From Arthrobacter echini (GTDB lineage Bacteria > Actinomycetota > Actinomycetes > Actinomycetales > Micrococcaceae), in contig NZ_VSLD01000006.1 in NCBI RefSeq assembly GCF_008107445.1, positions 1 to 64,000 on the forward strand: a stretch of 64,000 nt of DNA. The letters are read 5' to 3'. The position numbers and the translations under genes are program-made. Within the stretch, counting starts at the first letter, position 1. Each line of letters begins with the position of its first letter. The notes below the pieces were generated by a model that saw only the letters and a list, made by a program, of their open reading frames with translations, did not search any database and had not been told where the DNA came from. This document shows positions 26,296-37,595 of this stretch, piece by piece.

Positions 26296-28669
26296 CAGCG
26301 GGGCTCCCTTCGAGGATCTCGACATCCATGATGCGGTGCACGGAGACCACCTTCTCCACCTGGCGCTCCGGATCGAACACCCGGAGGCGGCCGCCCGAGA
26401 CGGAGAGGGGCACCAAAACCTGTCGCTCATGATGGCCCCCGCTGTCGGCTGTCCCGAGACTGATGCGGCTCCTCGAGCGGATGGCCGAGCGCAGTGTCTC
26501 CAAACCCAGCAGGGTCTCGCTGGCCGCTCGCGCGTCGCTGCCGGGAGAAGCTGTGGCCGAGCGCAGCGCGGTGATCTGTGCCGAGATCTCCTCCTCGGCG
26601 ACGGACCACGGGTTCAGCCGGGACCGCAGCCGCATCGCCGGGGTGCCCGCACCGGGGGTGTCCTCGCGTGGCACGGTGGTCCGGGCCACGGTGGGGCCAG
26701 CGACCGTATCGTTCGCCGGGGTGAACCCGAGATTCCGCAGGAGTGCGGTGAGCTCCTGGGGCGAGGCGGGCGAGACGAGGACCGTGGGGGCCACCTGCAC
26801 GATTCCCAGGACGAGGGAGCGCGGATCCGCCAGCACCGTGGCGGCGACGGCGTCGTCCTCCGTGCGGAGGTAACTGCCGGCGCGGCCCACGCGCAGGCCC
26901 CCGTACCGGGCGGCGGTGTCCTCGACGAGATAGGTGAGGGCCTGGGGGATCTGCGTGGCGGAGTGCGTGGACAGGAAGGCGAGGATCGTCGAGGCGTCGT
27001 CGCCGCCGTCCAGGGCCGCACGGACCGAGTCGGCGGAGAATCGGTAGGTGGTGGCCGGTCCTTGCCCCTCGGGCGTGGCCATCCGCCGGAGTCCGCGGGC
27101 AACCTCCGGCTGCAGGTAGCCGGGCGCCACGGCGGTGAGGTCGGCCTGCAGGACCACGTGGGCCACGGGGGCGGGCAGCGCGTCGCGGACGCTGCGGGCG
27201 GCGTCGTCGAATCGGTCCTCGGCCACGAGCCGCCCTGCCTCCGTGAGCGCACCGCCCCCGGTGAGCCCGAGGAATGCCGCTTCGACGAGCATGCCCGGCA
27301 GTAGGCGCTCGAAGCGGCGGTGCAGGCGCGGCTGGTACCAGGAGGCCAGTGCAAGGACCGATGGACCGGTGAGGACCGGCGACGCTCCGTCCGGGGGGCC
27401 CGCTCCGGTCAGTTCGGCCGCGACCGTGAGGAGCCGCCGGCGTACCATCGGCGCATCGGGGCGTGATGCCTCGGCCGCGAGGGCGTTGACCGAGGCGCCG
27501 TCGGGCAGCCGGGACCCGACGAGCGCCGGTGCGCGGTCCACGGCGAGCCATCCCTCGACGAGGAGCACCCACTGGGCGTCGCGGTCGAGTGATTCCCATG
27601 TGTCGAGGCGGGAGGCCTTCCACCGCGAGTCGTCGGGGTCCAGCGTGATGAGCCCCACGGCGGCCACGAGTTCCAGCAGCCAGGGGGTCTCGCCCTCTTC
27701 CGCGCGCAGTACCTCACGGACGCGGCGGAGCTCACGCACACCCACACCGCCCGAGCGCAGGGTCGCGACAGGGGTGGCGGCGATCGCGTGGAGGAGTGCC
27801 GTCACCAGGCGGAGCGTCTCGGCCATGGTCCCGAAGGCGGCATTGTCCCGCAGGCTCGCCCGCGTGGTCGCCTCGACGGCGAGCGGACGATCCGTTGCCA
27901 GGGCAGCCACGACGGCGTGGCCGCGGAGGGCCGTTCCGACCTCGCGCGGCAACTCCACGTGGAGTGCGTCGAGGGAGGCGAGCAGGCAGCGGTCCAGCAG
28001 CCAGCGGACCGCGGGGGAGGCGTCGTCGCCCGGGCCGATCGAGCCCACCGGGTTGTCCCGCAGCCGGTCGAGCAGGGCCACGGTGCCGGTCGGGGCCCCG
28101 GCCAGGAGGCGGGCCCAGCCCTCCGGGTCGGCGATCACGGCGTCGAGGGCGACGGCCGCGGCGGCCGGCGTCATCGCCTCACGGGCCCGCTCCGCGGCGA
28201 CGAGGGCGACGGCCCCGATGAGTGCCGGCCCGTAGCGGGGAACGGCCCGGGCGAGGACGCCGAACGGTCTGCCGAGTCCGGCGGGATAGGGGCCGAGGGC
28301 CTCCGCCATCGCGCCGACGGGCTGGAAGCCGTCCTCGGCGGACCCGGTGCACAGTGCGCGGTGCACGAGTTCGTGGAGGATCTCCTGGAGGTCCTCCACG
28401 GTGTACACGCGGATCGCCCGCTCGAGCCCGCGCTGTGGGACGGGACCGTCCATGTCCAGGACGGTCAGCGCCTCGAGCACCTGGAGCTGGGGTCGGGTGA
28501 TGTTCTCGAGCGCGCGCTGCAGGCTGACGCGGGTGGATGCCCGGGCGGCGAGCGCGGCAAAATCGGGGACCGGGGGAAGGACGAGGTCGGGCCGGACCGT
28601 CAGGAGACGGCGCAGGTCGTCGTCGCTCCGGCCGCCCAGGTCTTCGGCTAGTGCTCGGATCGCGGACAT
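26288..28669 (-). CDS. Helicase-associated protein, XPB partner
   Basis: 793 residues from ATG 28669, where MSAIRALAEDLGGRSDDDLRRLL is the conserved start; the 19 codons upstream are not needed. The protein is mostly helical with many winged-helix-like repeats and no ATPase motifs. The C-terminal quarter resembles the helicase C-terminal/Helicase_C_3 domain. This family is encoded next to XPB in many actinobacteria, so it most likely works with it, perhaps as a DNA-binding or regulatory subunit. That partnership is inferred from gene order and overlap, not shown. Confidence 0.85.
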   Translation of the reverse strand: MSAIRALAEDLGGRSDDDLRRLLTVRPDLVLPPVPDFAALAARASTRVSLQRALENITRPQLQVLEALTVLDMDGPVPQRGLERAIRVYTVEDLQEILHELVHRALCTGSAEDGFQPVGAMAEALGPYPAGLGRPFGVLARAVPRYGPALIGAVALVAAERAREAMTPAAAAVALDAVIADPEGWARLLAGAPTGTVALLDRLRDNPVGSIGPGDDASPAVRWLLDRCLLASLDALHVELPREVGTALRGHAVVAALATDRPLAVEATTRASLRDNAAFGTMAETLRLVTALLHAIAATPVATLRSGGVGVRELRRVREVLRAEEGETPWLLELVAAVGLITLDPDDSRWKASRLDTWESLDRDAQWVLLVEGWLAVDRAPALVGSRLPDGASVNALAAEASRPDAPMVRRRLLTVAAELTGAGPPDGASPVLTGPSVLALASWYQPRLHRRFERLLPGMLVEAAFLGLTGGGALTEAGRLVAEDRFDDAARSVRDALPAPVAHVVLQADLTAVAPGYLQPEVARGLRRMATPEGQGPATTYRFSADSVRAALDGGDDASTILAFLSTHSATQIPQALTYLVEDTAARYGGLRVGRAGSYLRTEDDAVAATVLADPRSLVLGIVQVAPTVLVSPASPQELTALLRNLGFTPANDTVAGPTVARTTVPREDTPGAGTPAMRLRSRLNPWSVAEEEISAQITALRSATASPGSDARAASETLLGLETLRSAIRSRSRISLGTADSGGHHERQVLVPLSVSGGRLRVFDPERQVEKVVSVHRIMDVEILEGSPADG

Positions 28670-28743
28670 CCCCCCAAGAATACCGGTCGTGACCGACACG
28701 ACCGGTCCGGTGCGCGACGGATCCATCCGGTCCGCACGCGATG

Positions 28744-31065
28744 CTACGAGTCGACGAGACCCTCCAGGCGCTCATGCAGCGGCGCATCCTGGAGCCCCAC
28801 AGGGGAACCGCTGTCCGGTGGGACGACCGCAGGAACCGCCGACTCCTGCTGCATGATCCGCGCGCTGTCGCCCAGCCACATGTCGAGACCCGCCGCGGGA
28901 ACCGGCCTGGACATGAAGTAGCCCTGGGCGAGATCGCACCCGTAGTCGCCGAGAGCGCGATAGGTCTCGGTGTCCTCCACTCCTTCGGCCGTCATCTCGA
29001 GCCCGAGGCTGTGCGCCAGATCGATGGTGGAGACCACCAGCGCCGTGGCGCGGGTGTCACTCATCATCGAGAGGATGAAGGACTTGTCCAGCTTCAGTTC
29101 GTCGATGGGCAGTTCCCGCAGGTACGACAGCGAGCTGTAGCCCTTCCCGAAGTCGTCGACCGCGATCCGGACACCCATCTGGCGGAGCATCCGGAGATTC
29201 GCAGCGGCCCGGCTGCGATCCGAGATGAGGACGTCCTCCGTGATCTTGATGACCAGGATGCTCGGATCAAGCGCGCGGCTCGAGGTCATGTCCAGGATCT
29301 GTGCCGGCAGCCCGGCATCCATGATCGAGCTGGCCGGCAGATTGACCGCCACGGGGAGCGGTCTGCCCCGGAGGGACCATACGGCGGCCTGATCCAGCGC
29401 CTGGTCCAGCACCACGTCCGTGAGGGCCGGCATGAGCCCGGCCTCGTCGAAGCGGCCCAGGAAGGAATCCGGTTGCAGGAGGCCCAGCACCGGGTGCTCC
29501 CAACGGACCAGCGCCTCGACCCCGCACACCCTGCCGTCGGCAAGACCGATCTTCGGCTGGTAGTGCAGGATGAGCTGATGATCGGTCAGTGCCTCGTTCA
29601 GCGCCTGGACGGTATGGAACTCGCCCCGGGCGTTGTTTCCCCCACCGTCGGAGTACACCGCGTATCCGGTGTGCTCGCTCTTCGCCGCGTACATCGCGAT
29701 ATCGGCCTTGCGCAGCAGTGAACTCAGGTCCTGCCCTTGGGCGGGGTAGCACGAGATGCCGATACTGGCGCAGATGTGGATGGTGACGCCGCCGAGATCG
29801 TACGGTGCGGCGAGGGCGGCCCGGATGCCCAGCGCGGCAGCCTGGGCGTGCTCGCTGTCGCACTGGTCGAGGTGCATGACGAACTCGTCGCCACCCATGC
29901 GTGTGAGCAGATCGAGGGGCCCTACCTGGGCGGTCAGGCGGGCTGCGACCTGCTGCAGGAGCTGGTCCCCCTTGTCGTGTCCCAGTCCGTCATTGATCTC
30001 CTTGAACTTGTCGAGATCGAGGAGAAGGACTGCGCTGGGCAGCTCGGTGTTGACCGCCAGTCTGCGCGGGAAGTCCGCGTAGAGCGCCCGACGGTTCGGG
30101 ATGCCCGTCAGCTCGTCGGTTCTCGCGTGGTGATTGACCTGTGCCAGCAGGACGCGCTGGAAAAATGCCAGGGGCAGCGCAGCGAGGGCGACGGTCGAGC
30201 CCGCCAGGATGACGGCGAGGGCCACGACCGGGCGCTGGGAGGCTACGACGAGGACGATCAGACCAGCCGCCGTCGCCACCTGGGGAACAGCCTGTGCAGG
30301 GACGATAGCGTGGAGATCGGGCCGATGTTCCACCGGATTTCTCTGGGTGATCGTCCACGCGCTGATGAGGGCCAGTCCTATCGCCCAGCCTGCGTCCAGC
30401 GGCGCACCCATGACGTAGACGTTCTCGATCTCCTGGAACGCGTAGGCGATGTCCGCGCTCGCCAGGGCGAGGATTCCCAGGATCAGCAGCGCCCACTGCC
30501 TACCGAGCACCCCTCCGGCTGTGGCCGTCGTTCCGGTGAGACTGATGATGAGCAGCACATCCATCACCGGGTAGGAGACTCCGACGATCGCGGTGAGTGT
30601 AAGTGGGCCGTCGAAGGCCGACTTCACGACGGGGTCCAGCAGCAGGGTCAGGATCGCCGCTGCGCCCAGCGAGCCGATCACACTGTCGAGCAGGGCTGGC
30701 CGGGTCAGGTAGAGGGCGCGGGCACGTGCGGCCAGGATCACCGCCACCAGCATCAGGACGTAGAAGCACAGGTAGCCTACATCGGCCGGCGATGGCAGGG
30801 GGACGTCCCGGCCTGCCGCGGATTCGAGCACGTAGTAGGTGTCGGCGAACGCCCAGCACAGGAGTGCGGTTGCCACCAGCATGAGATCCGGACGCCCCCC
30901 TCGGGTGACACCCACAACCGACCACGCGACGAGGGCCGGGACCCACGTGGTGAGCAGGCCCAGGACGCCGTCGAGCCAGAGGTTGTAGGCGTCCGAGCTG
31001 CGGAGGAGGACGCCGGCCAGGTAGGCAACGACGACGGCTGCCAGGACCACAGGTAACAGGCGCAT
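28744..31065 (-). CDS. Membrane GGDEF-EAL cyclic-di-GMP enzyme
   Basis: 773 residues. An N-terminal membrane region of about nine to ten helices (1-305) is followed by a GGDEF domain with intact GGDEF (391-395) and an EAL domain with intact EAL (517-519), the N575 region AVNLPA, ITED (608-611), DDFG (637-640), K658/D660 and E694. The inhibitory I-site is lost: the RxxD position reads GPLD (382-385). It could therefore make and also break c-di-GMP, with no product feedback. The membrane part may sense a signal. ATG 31065 is used; the open frame continues upstream without support. Confidence 0.93.
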   Translation of the reverse strand: MRLLPVVLAAVVVAYLAGVLLRSSDAYNLWLDGVLGLLTTWVPALVAWSVVGVTRGGRPDLMLVATALLCWAFADTYYVLESAAGRDVPLPSPADVGYLCFYVLMLVAVILAARARALYLTRPALLDSVIGSLGAAAILTLLLDPVVKSAFDGPLTLTAIVGVSYPVMDVLLIISLTGTTATAGGVLGRQWALLILGILALASADIAYAFQEIENVYVMGAPLDAGWAIGLALISAWTITQRNPVEHRPDLHAIVPAQAVPQVATAAGLIVLVVASQRPVVALAVILAGSTVALAALPLAFFQRVLLAQVNHHARTDELTGIPNRRALYADFPRRLAVNTELPSAVLLLDLDKFKEINDGLGHDKGDQLLQQVAARLTAQVGPLDLLTRMGGDEFVMHLDQCDSEHAQAAALGIRAALAAPYDLGGVTIHICASIGISCYPAQGQDLSSLLRKADIAMYAAKSEHTGYAVYSDGGGNNARGEFHTVQALNEALTDHQLILHYQPKIGLADGRVCGVEALVRWEHPVLGLLQPDSFLGRFDEAGLMPALTDVVLDQALDQAAVWSLRGRPLPVAVNLPASSIMDAGLPAQILDMTSSRALDPSILVIKITEDVLISDRSRAAANLRMLRQMGVRIAVDDFGKGYSSLSYLRELPIDELKLDKSFILSMMSDTRATALVVSTIDLAHSLGLEMTAEGVEDTETYRALGDYGCDLAQGYFMSRPVPAAGLDMWLGDSARIMQQESAVPAVVPPDSGSPVGLQDAPLHERLEGLVDS

Positions 31066-31301
31066 GATGGGCTCATCGGATCCAGTACCCAGTGGCGATG
31101 CGGCCTCCGGGCCCCTCATCGCCCGTCCCCGAGGGCGGGAACGCCTGGGCTCCCGGGGACGCCGGGAGGCTCGGGTCCGCGACCATCGCTGAACAGGGTG
31201 GTGTTCACGGGGGTGCTCCTCGGTTCGGCCTGGGCTCACCCGGGACTATCGACCGGCGGGGCCCGGCCGTAATGCACCATGAGTACTCCGGCGGTGACGG
31301 C

Positions 31302-31604
31302 TCAGGATCTCCGGCGACCGAGGGCTGCTTTCACGACGAGAGCGGCCATCAGGAGGAAGGCGACGGGCAGGAAGAAATAGCTGGCGAGGACGAAGCCCGG
31401 CCAGACGGTCCATCCGAGGAAGGCCGAGACGAGGATCGCCGCCAGGGACACGAGGCCGAGCACCGCGAGGGAGACGGCGAGGATCATGAGCACGGGTAGG
31501 CCGCGGGGGGCGGATCCCGCGGGCACACCCGACCGTCCCCCTCCGGGTTCGGGACGGTGGGTGTCGGAAGCGTGGGAGTCGGAGGCATGGTCGTCGGGAG
31601 TCAT
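31302..31604 (-). CDS. Small two-helix membrane protein, hypothetical
   Basis: 100 residues. A disordered head rich in Asp, Ser, His and Pro (1-33) precedes two hydrophobic helices (about 37-60 and 67-92) and a basic end ALGRRRS. No family recognised. Start at ATG 31604; an upstream in-frame ATG would add only a short basic leader. It lies 236 bases upstream of the c-di-GMP gene on the same strand, so a link is possible but not shown. Confidence 0.7.
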   Translation of the reverse strand: MTPDDHASDSHASDTHRPEPGGGRSGVPAGSAPRGLPVLMILAVSLAVLGLVSLAAILVSAFLGWTVWPGFVLASYFFLPVAFLLMAALVVKAALGRRRS

Positions 31605-31651
31605 GGCCGTCCAGACTACTGGAGCCACGATAGGGCGGCAGCGGGACAACC

Positions 31652-31659
31652 TATATCCT
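31652..31659 (+). promoter_or_regulatory. Candidate cold-shock gene -10 region
   Basis: The AT-rich TATATCCT contains two overlapping -10-like hexamers (TATATC and TATCCT). It would give a leader of about 105-110 bases before the GTG, consistent with the long structured leaders seen on cold-shock genes. A GC-rich inverted segment (GCGTGAGCGC) lies in that leader. Confidence 0.45.
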
Positions 31660-31771
31660 AGGAGGCAGGGAATCCCGGAGGCGTGAGCGCCTGTGCGCCA
31701 GGCGGTGCCATCGACCCGGGACCGACACCGCGGGCGCCGGCCGCCCGGAACAGTTGAGAAAGGTTAACACC

Positions 31772-32155
31772 GTGCCTATCGGCAAAGTGAAGTGGTTCGA
31801 CGCGGACAAGGGCTTCGGATTCCTGACCGCCGACGACGGCAAGGAGGTTTTCCTGCACGCCTCGGCGCTTCCCGCCGGACTCAGTGAGGTCAAGGTGGGG
31901 ACCAAACTGGAGTTCGGCGTCGCCGACGGGCGTCGCGGCCTGCAGGCCCTGTCCGCGCGCGTCGTCGAGCAGGCGCCATCGGTGGCGAAGAACACCCGCA
32001 AGGACGCCGAGGACATGGCCGTCATCACGGAGGACCTCATCAAACTCCTGGACGCCGTGTCCAACGGACTGCGGAAGGGCCGCTATCCCGAGAGGGCGCA
32101 GGCGGCCAAGGTCGCCGCTGTGCTGCGGGCGGTCGCCGACGACCTCGACGCGTAG
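31772..32155 (+). CDS. Cold-shock-domain protein with C-terminal extension
   Basis: 127 residues. The cold-shock domain (1-66) has the RNA-binding motifs KGFGFLT (13-19) and VFLHAS (26-31) and begins VPIGKVKWFDADKG. It binds single-stranded RNA or DNA. Classical CspA proteins end near residue 67, whereas this one adds about 60 helical residues (VITEDLIKLLDAVSNGLRKGR). This extended form followed by DUF3027 is a common actinobacterial arrangement. GTG start is behind AAAGG. The next gene begins nine bases after the stop. Confidence 0.93.
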   Translation: MPIGKVKWFDADKGFGFLTADDGKEVFLHASALPAGLSEVKVGTKLEFGVADGRRGLQALSARVVEQAPSVAKNTRKDAEDMAVITEDLIKLLDAVSNGLRKGRYPERAQAAKVAAVLRAVADDLDA

Positions 32156-32164
32156 GCTTCGATC

Positions 32165-32671
32165 ATGATGCCCAGTGAGCTGCAGACGCCCGACGGAACC
32201 GGATCCGCGCCGCCGGAGCAGGTACCCATGATCGATACCGCCAAGCGGAAACCACGGTCTCCGCGCCGCATCCCGAAGTCCGACGCCGTCCTCGAGGCAG
32301 CCGTCGACCGGGCGCTCCAGGGGATCCTCGAGATCGCCCCGGAAGCGCAGGTGGGACGGCATGTGTCGGCCGTGGTCGACGGGGAGCGGCTCGTCACCCA
32401 CCGGTTCGAGGCATTCCTCCCCGGGTACGGCGGCTGGCAGTGGTATGCGAGCCTGGCGCGCGTGCCACGTGGCAAGGACGTGAGCGTGTGCGAGGTGGGG
32501 CTGCTGCCCTCCGAGACCTCGCTCCGCGCACCCGAGTGGCTGCCGTGGTCGGAACGGGTCCGTCCCGAGGACCACGAGACGGAGGATGCACCGGCCGCAC
32601 CGGCCGCACCGGCCACCGAGGTGGTGCCGGGGGCGGAGGACGACGGCGCGGAGCAGCCCCCCACTCCATGA
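32165..32671 (+). CDS. DUF3027 protein
   Basis: 168 residues from ATG 32165 (an ATG at 32168 is equally possible). The conserved part (about 38-130) contains ALQGILEIAPEAQVGRHVSAVVDGERLVTHRFEAF and GYGGWQWYASLARVPRGK, with many aromatic residues. The tail is Ala/Pro/Glu-rich and disordered. No function is established for DUF3027. It is tightly linked to the cold-shock gene and is shorter than many family members, which continue with extra C-terminal sequence. Confidence 0.82.
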   Translation: MMPSELQTPDGTGSAPPEQVPMIDTAKRKPRSPRRIPKSDAVLEAAVDRALQGILEIAPEAQVGRHVSAVVDGERLVTHRFEAFLPGYGGWQWYASLARVPRGKDVSVCEVGLLPSETSLRAPEWLPWSERVRPEDHETEDAPAAPAAPATEVVPGAEDDGAEQPPTP

Positions 32672-32702
32672 GCGCCCCGGGGTGTCGCGCCCGAGCGCGA
32701 GC

Positions 32703-33980
32703 ATGAACACCTTCAGGTCACTCGAGCTCCACAACTACAGGCTCTGGTTCATCGGGGCGCTGATCTCCAACGTGGGCACCTGGATGCAGCGGACCGCACA
32801 GGACTGGCTCGTCTACGACATCCTCACCGAGCAGAACGCCTCGGCCCTCGGGATCGTCCTTGCGCTCCAACTGGGCCCGCAGCTGGTCATCGCGCCGTGG
32901 GCCGGCCTGATCGCGGACACTGTGGACAGGCGCCGGCTGCTCGCGGTAACGCAGGTCGCCATGGCGCTGCTGGGCGTGGGCCTGGGGGTCATGGTCCTCC
33001 TCGACATCGCCGTGCTGTGGCACGTCTACGCCTTCGCCCTGGCGCTCGGTATCGTCTCGGCCTTCGATGCCCCCGCCCGCCAGGCCTTCGTCTCCGAACT
33101 GGTGCGTGAGGACTACCTGCCCAACGCTGTGGCCCTGAACAGCGCCTCCTTCAACGGCGCCCGCCTGATCGGGCCCGCCATCGCGGGTCTGCTCACGGCG
33201 GGTGTGGGTCCGGGGTGGGTGTTCATCATCAATGCCCTGACGTTCGGCGCCATGGTGTGGGTGCTGGTGGTCATGCGCACGTCCGAACTGAACGAGCAGC
33301 CGTTCTCCGCCCCCGGGAAGGGCCGGATCCGCGCGGGCTTCCGCTACGTGAGGCGCCGGCCGGACATCATGATGGTGCTGCTGGCCATCTTCATCGTCGG
33401 CACCTTCGGGCTGAACTTCGCGGTCTACATTGCCGCGATGGCCCGTACGGAGTTCGGCCAGGGGGCCGGGGCCTTCGGGGTGCTGTCCTCCGTGATGGCC
33501 GTGGGATCGATCGCCGGTGCCCTGCTGTCGGCGCGACGTGAACGCGCCCGGCTCCGCTTCGTCTTCGGCGCCTCCGCAGCCTTCGGACTTGCCTGCATCC
33601 TGGCTGCCCTCGCCCCGACCCTGTGGCTCTTCGGCCTGGCACTGGTCCCCGTGGGCCTCTTCGCCCTCACGCTCATGACGAGCGCCAACGCCTACGTGCA
33701 GACGACCACGGAACCGGCCATGCGCGGGCGCGTCATGTCGCTGTACTTCGCCATCTTCCTCGGCGGCACGCCACTCGGTGCGCCGGTGGTGGGGTGGGTC
33801 TCCGACATGTTCGGGCCCCGCTGGAGCCTGGGTGTCGCAGCCGCGTCCGGTCTGATCGCCGCGGGCGCCGGGCTCTTCTGGGCCTGGAAATACCACGACG
33901 CCAGGCTGCACTTCGACCGTTCGGCGCCCCGCCGGCTGCGTCTCGACCTCGGTACCGACCCTGTGGACGGCGCGCCCTAG
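32703..33980 (+). CDS. MFS transporter (MFS_3, exporter-like)
   Basis: 425 residues with about twelve transmembrane helices. The first helices contain NYRLWFIGALISNVGTWMQ, and the loop between helices 2 and 3 contains GLIADTVDRRRLL, the MFS signature. The sequence type matches EntS/MFS_3-like permeases, which mostly export siderophores or drugs. The actual substrate is unknown. It lies 31 bases after the DUF3027 gene on the same strand, so the transcript may continue from the cold-shock gene. An open frame starting at 32586 overlaps DUF3027 and is not used. Confidence 0.9.
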   Translation: MNTFRSLELHNYRLWFIGALISNVGTWMQRTAQDWLVYDILTEQNASALGIVLALQLGPQLVIAPWAGLIADTVDRRRLLAVTQVAMALLGVGLGVMVLLDIAVLWHVYAFALALGIVSAFDAPARQAFVSELVREDYLPNAVALNSASFNGARLIGPAIAGLLTAGVGPGWVFIINALTFGAMVWVLVVMRTSELNEQPFSAPGKGRIRAGFRYVRRRPDIMMVLLAIFIVGTFGLNFAVYIAAMARTEFGQGAGAFGVLSSVMAVGSIAGALLSARRERARLRFVFGASAAFGLACILAALAPTLWLFGLALVPVGLFALTLMTSANAYVQTTTEPAMRGRVMSLYFAIFLGGTPLGAPVVGWVSDMFGPRWSLGVAAASGLIAAGAGLFWAWKYHDARLHFDRSAPRRLRLDLGTDPVDGAP

Positions 33981-33993
33981 AACACCGGCACGC

Positions 33994-36004
<2,011 letters not shown>

Positions 36005-36189
36005 CCGGTACAGCACCCGACACAGCACCCGGCCGCGGGACACGCAGCTGGACACGCACCTGAGGCGGACGCTTCCGATTAGCCGAGGGCGGGTCTCCGG
36101 TTTACCCTTGCACTGTCAATCCGAAGCACTTGTCCCCATCCCGGGATGGCACCCGGCTACGGGGCGCAGGTCGGCAACGAGGCCAACGC

Positions 36190-36687
36190 ATGCGCACTCT
36201 TGTTCTGAATGCAGGGTATGAACCACTGGCGGTCGTCACGTTCCGCCGGGCGCTGGTGCTTGTGCTCACGGGGAAGGCGAGTGTCATCGCGGAGGACGAG
36301 GAGCCCGTCGTCGGCCCCACCGAGACACTCGGCAGGCCGTCGGTGATCCTCCTCAACCGCTACGTGAAGATCCCGTACCGGCACGAGGTGATGGCCACGA
36401 GGCGCGGGGTGCTGCGCCGCGACGACCACGTCTGCGCCTACTGCGGGAAGAGTGCGTCGACGATCGACCATGTGATGCCGCGCTGCCGGGGCGGCGGCGA
36501 TACCTGGGAGAACCTCGTGGCGTGCTGCCTGCCATGCAACAGCGCGAAGGGCGACCGGACGCTGGGCAGCCTCGGATGGCAGCTGCGGATCAGGCCGCTC
36601 CCTCCCCGCGGCCCGCAGTGGCAGATCCGCGAGCTGGAGAGACCGGCGCCCCAGTGGAGTGCATTCCTCTCGGAGTACGCGGCGTGA
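36190..36687 (+). CDS. HNH endonuclease family protein
   Basis: 165 residues. The N-terminal half (1-75) contains MRTLVLNAGYEPLAVVTFRRAL, which is common in actinobacterial HNH proteins. The C-terminal half is a zinc-supported HNH domain: C82-x2-C85, D93-H94 (TIDHVMPR), N108 and C113-x2-C116. These residues suggest metal-dependent nuclease activity, but the target is unknown. Its stop overlaps the mobA GTG start (GTGA), so it is translationally linked to the molybdenum-cofactor genes. ATG 36190; a longer frame upstream lacks support. Confidence 0.92.
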   Translation: MRTLVLNAGYEPLAVVTFRRALVLVLTGKASVIAEDEEPVVGPTETLGRPSVILLNRYVKIPYRHEVMATRRGVLRRDDHVCAYCGKSASTIDHVMPRCRGGGDTWENLVACCLPCNSAKGDRTLGSLGWQLRIRPLPPRGPQWQIRELERPAPQWSAFLSEYAA

Positions 36688-37292
36688 GCGCCGCCCCACC
36701 CGACTTCGACGCGATCGTCCTGGCAGGTGGACGCTCCTCCCGCCTCGGGGGCCTGCCCAAGGCGGGTCTCGTGTTCGGGGGGCGAACCCTGCTGGAACGG
36801 ACGTGTGCGGCGCTGGCCGGTGCACGCCGGCTGGTCGTCGTGGGGCCGGACCCGGACGGCGGGCAGCTGGCAGCGCTCGCAGGGGCGCCGTCGTTCGTGC
36901 GGGAGGAACCGGCTTTCGCCGGGCCGGCGGCGGCCGTCGTCGCCGGTCTCGGGACCATCACCGATCCTGCGCCGTGGTGCGCCGTCGTGGCCTGCGACAT
37001 GCCCCGCGTGGACGAGCTCGTCCCCCTGCTGCTCGCGGCGGCGGAGGTGGAGGGCGGAACCTCGGTCATGGCGGTGGAGGGCGGGCGCGACCAACCGCTC
37101 GCCGCGCTCTACCGCAGCGCGGACCTCGCCCACGCGATCGACGCCCTCCTCGCCCACGGCGCCGTCGAGAACCTGTCGATGCGCAGCCTCCTTGCTAGTG
37201 TGAGGACCAGAGAAGTCCCGGTTCCCCCGGGCGTGACGCACGACGTCGACACCTTCAGCGATGCTCGCCGGCTGGGAGTCGACGTTCCCTGA
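36684..37292 (+). CDS. mobA: Molybdenum cofactor guanylyltransferase-like
   Basis: 202 residues with the NTP_transf_3 fold. The signature LAGGRSSRLGGLPKAGL (15-31) binds GTP, and VACDMPRV (about 102-109) binds magnesium. MobA attaches GMP to molybdopterin to make the bis-MGD cofactor. GTG 36684 overlaps the HNH stop, and it is followed by DUF6457 and moeA, which supports the cofactor role. The Asp in DMPR and the GG loop are intact. Confidence 0.87.
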   Translation: MSAAPPDFDAIVLAGGRSSRLGGLPKAGLVFGGRTLLERTCAALAGARRLVVVGPDPDGGQLAALAGAPSFVREEPAFAGPAAAVVAGLGTITDPAPWCAVVACDMPRVDELVPLLLAAAEVEGGTSVMAVEGGRDQPLAALYRSADLAHAIDALLAHGAVENLSMRSLLASVRTREVPVPPGVTHDVDTFSDARRLGVDVP

Positions 37293-37310
37293 GACTGCCC
37301 GGAGGGCCCG

Positions 37311-37595
37311 ATGGATGATCGCCAGAAGCTGCTGCACGACTGGACCGAGGGACTGCTCGCAGCCCTCGAACTCGAGGGGACCGAGGTGGACATCGACGCC
37401 GTGCTCGGGCTGGCGGGCAGGGCGGCGCACTCGGTGGTGCGGCCGGCGGCCCCGCTGACGACCTTCGTGGTCGGCTACGCGGCGGGCCTCGCCGTCGGGA
37501 GCGGCCAGGCCGAGGAGCAGGTGGCCATGCGGTCGGCGTCCGCGGTGGCCGATGCCCTCTGCGCCGATGCCGCGGCAGACGGGAGTGCCGAATGA
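37311..37595 (+). CDS. DUF6457 protein in the molybdenum-cofactor operon
   Basis: 94 residues. It begins MDDRQKLLHDWTEGLLAALELEG and contains PAAPLTTFVVGYAAGLAVGSG, a helical, moderately hydrophobic segment. DUF6457 proteins sit beside mobA/moeA genes in actinobacteria, which suggests an accessory role in cofactor assembly, but none is proven. The stop overlaps the moeA ATG by four bases, and it begins 18 bases after mobA. Confidence 0.8.
   Translation: MDDRQKLLHDWTEGLLAALELEGTEVDIDAVLGLAGRAAHSVVRPAAPLTTFVVGYAAGLAVGSGQAEEQVAMRSASAVADALCADAAADGSAE

Noticed and set aside
28741-29721. A 326-codon plus-strand frame opposite the GGDEF-EAL gene
   Set aside because: Antisense shadow of the EAL half; no independent support.
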